From: Alphaproteobacteria bacterium
GTDB lineage: Bacteria; Pseudomonadota; Alphaproteobacteria; Micropepsales; Micropepsaceae
Assembly: GCA_017307315.1 (NCBI GenBank)
Contig: JAFKFF010000079.1
Coordinates: 1-6,273, forward strand
DNA length: 6,273 nucleotides
Direction: 5' to 3'
The position numbers were made by a program, and so were the translations under genes. This document shows positions 6,043-6,273 of the stretch, one piece after another. Under the pieces are notes generated by a model, which was given only the letters and a program-made list of their open reading frames with translations, had not been told where the DNA came from and did not search any database. Within the stretch, counting starts at the first letter, position 1. Every line of letters begins with the position of its first letter.

Positions 6043-6125
6043 AAGGATTGAGGCGCTTCCGTGACCCCCGCCGCAGCGCGCGGAAGGAACGCGCGAGACC
6101 ACACCCGGGCCTTCCGGCCTCCGCC

Positions 6126-6273
6126 TCAGACCGCGCTGTCGGCGATCTCGACGAGATACTGGCCGTAACCGGTCTTCGCGAGTTCGCGACCCAAAGCGCG
6201 AACCGCATCGCGGTCGATGAAACCCATGCGGTAGGCGATCTCTTCCGGGCATCCGATCGACAGCCCCTGGCGC
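6126..6273 (-). CDS. rfbA: Glucose-1-phosphate thymidylyltransferase, C-terminal part
   Basis: Only the last 48 codons plus the TGA stop (6126-6128) lie in the window; the gene continues past 6273. The visible protein starts RQGLSIGCPEEIAYRMGFID and ends AKTGYGQYLVEIADSAV, which matches the highly conserved C-terminus of RmlA/RfbA. That enzyme joins dTTP and glucose-1-phosphate to give dTDP-glucose, the first step to dTDP-rhamnose and other dTDP-deoxysugars. Identification rests on the characteristic PEEIAYR.GFID and AK.GYGQYL motifs. No start codon for this frame is in the window. The rmlB, rmlC and rmlD genes, if clustered, would be upstream of it, beyond the window edge. Presence of rmlA here suggests that the polysaccharide contains rhamnose or a related sugar. 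Confidence 0.93.
   Translation of the reverse strand, partial: RQGLSIGCPEEIAYRMGFIDRDAVRALGRELAKTGYGQYLVEIADSAV

Larger units (their letters stand above)
5713..6125. other. Gene-free intergenic region with repeats
   Basis: No convincing gene is seen in these 413 bases. Short open frames exist, but they lack family motifs and good start signals. The region lies upstream of the minus-strand sugar transferase and downstream of rmlA. The PGT-proximal part is relatively AT-rich, including TTATATAG near 5853-5860, and is the best place for a promoter of that gene, though no clear -35/-10 pair was found. The middle (5971-6042) holds the repeat cluster listed separately. Near the rmlA end, CGCGCG (6077-6082) and CGCGCG (6090-6095) flank a 7-base loop, and a GGCC-GGAA-GGCC hairpin is possible on the minus strand; neither has a T tract. 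Confidence 0.6.

Noticed and set aside
5947..6252. 101-codon minus-strand open frame at the right edge
   Set aside because: It is out of frame with the RmlA C-terminus, which is unmistakable in another minus-strand frame ending at 6126.
1..6273. CRISPR arrays, tRNA genes, insertion sequences
   Set aside because: No regularly spaced long repeats, no cloverleaf-like sequence and no transposase motifs were seen on either strand.

Overview
The window is GC-rich (AT-rich only in a few intergenic patches), densely packed with genes, and carries families typical of an alphaproteobacterium that makes an exopolysaccharide (Sphingomonadales, Caulobacterales or a relative). That placement is inferred from gene content and composition; no phylogenetic marker is present.

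Left part (1-2371) is an exosortase cassette. It opens with the 3' end of a CpsD/EpsG-type polysaccharide kinase-like ATPase. An exosortase with Cys/Arg/His catalytic residues follows 4 bases later, and an EpsI-family protein with a twin-arginine-like leader starts in an ATGA overlap. Convergent to these is an 80-residue two-helix membrane protein that resembles the small accessory protein of XrtV-type exosortase systems. Together they suggest exosortase subtype V. The kinase, exosortase and EpsI genes look like one operon.

Middle part (2372-4974): after a divergent, G-run-rich intergenic region come a family 2 glycosyltransferase with an apparently shortened N-terminal fold, a 221-base gap, and a 471-residue P-loop ATPase of unassigned function (AAA/Orc1-Cdc6-like core plus a probable C-terminal winged helix).

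Right part (4975-6273), on the minus strand: a short ExoY/WcaJ-like polyprenyl-phosphate sugar-1-phosphate transferase that would start glycan assembly on undecaprenyl phosphate, a 413-base gene-free region, and the C-terminal 48 codons of glucose-1-phosphate thymidylyltransferase (RmlA/RfbA), which makes dTDP-glucose for dTDP-rhamnose and related sugars. The gap contains three exact copies of a 9-base word able to form two competing hairpins.

Taken together the genes cover nucleotide-sugar supply (RmlA), glycan initiation (sugar transferase), elongation (glycosyltransferase), chain-length/export control (kinase-like protein) and exosortase-dependent protein handling (exosortase, EpsI, small accessory protein). 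The ATPase is the least explained member. No PEP-CTERM-type exosortase substrate is visible in the window.
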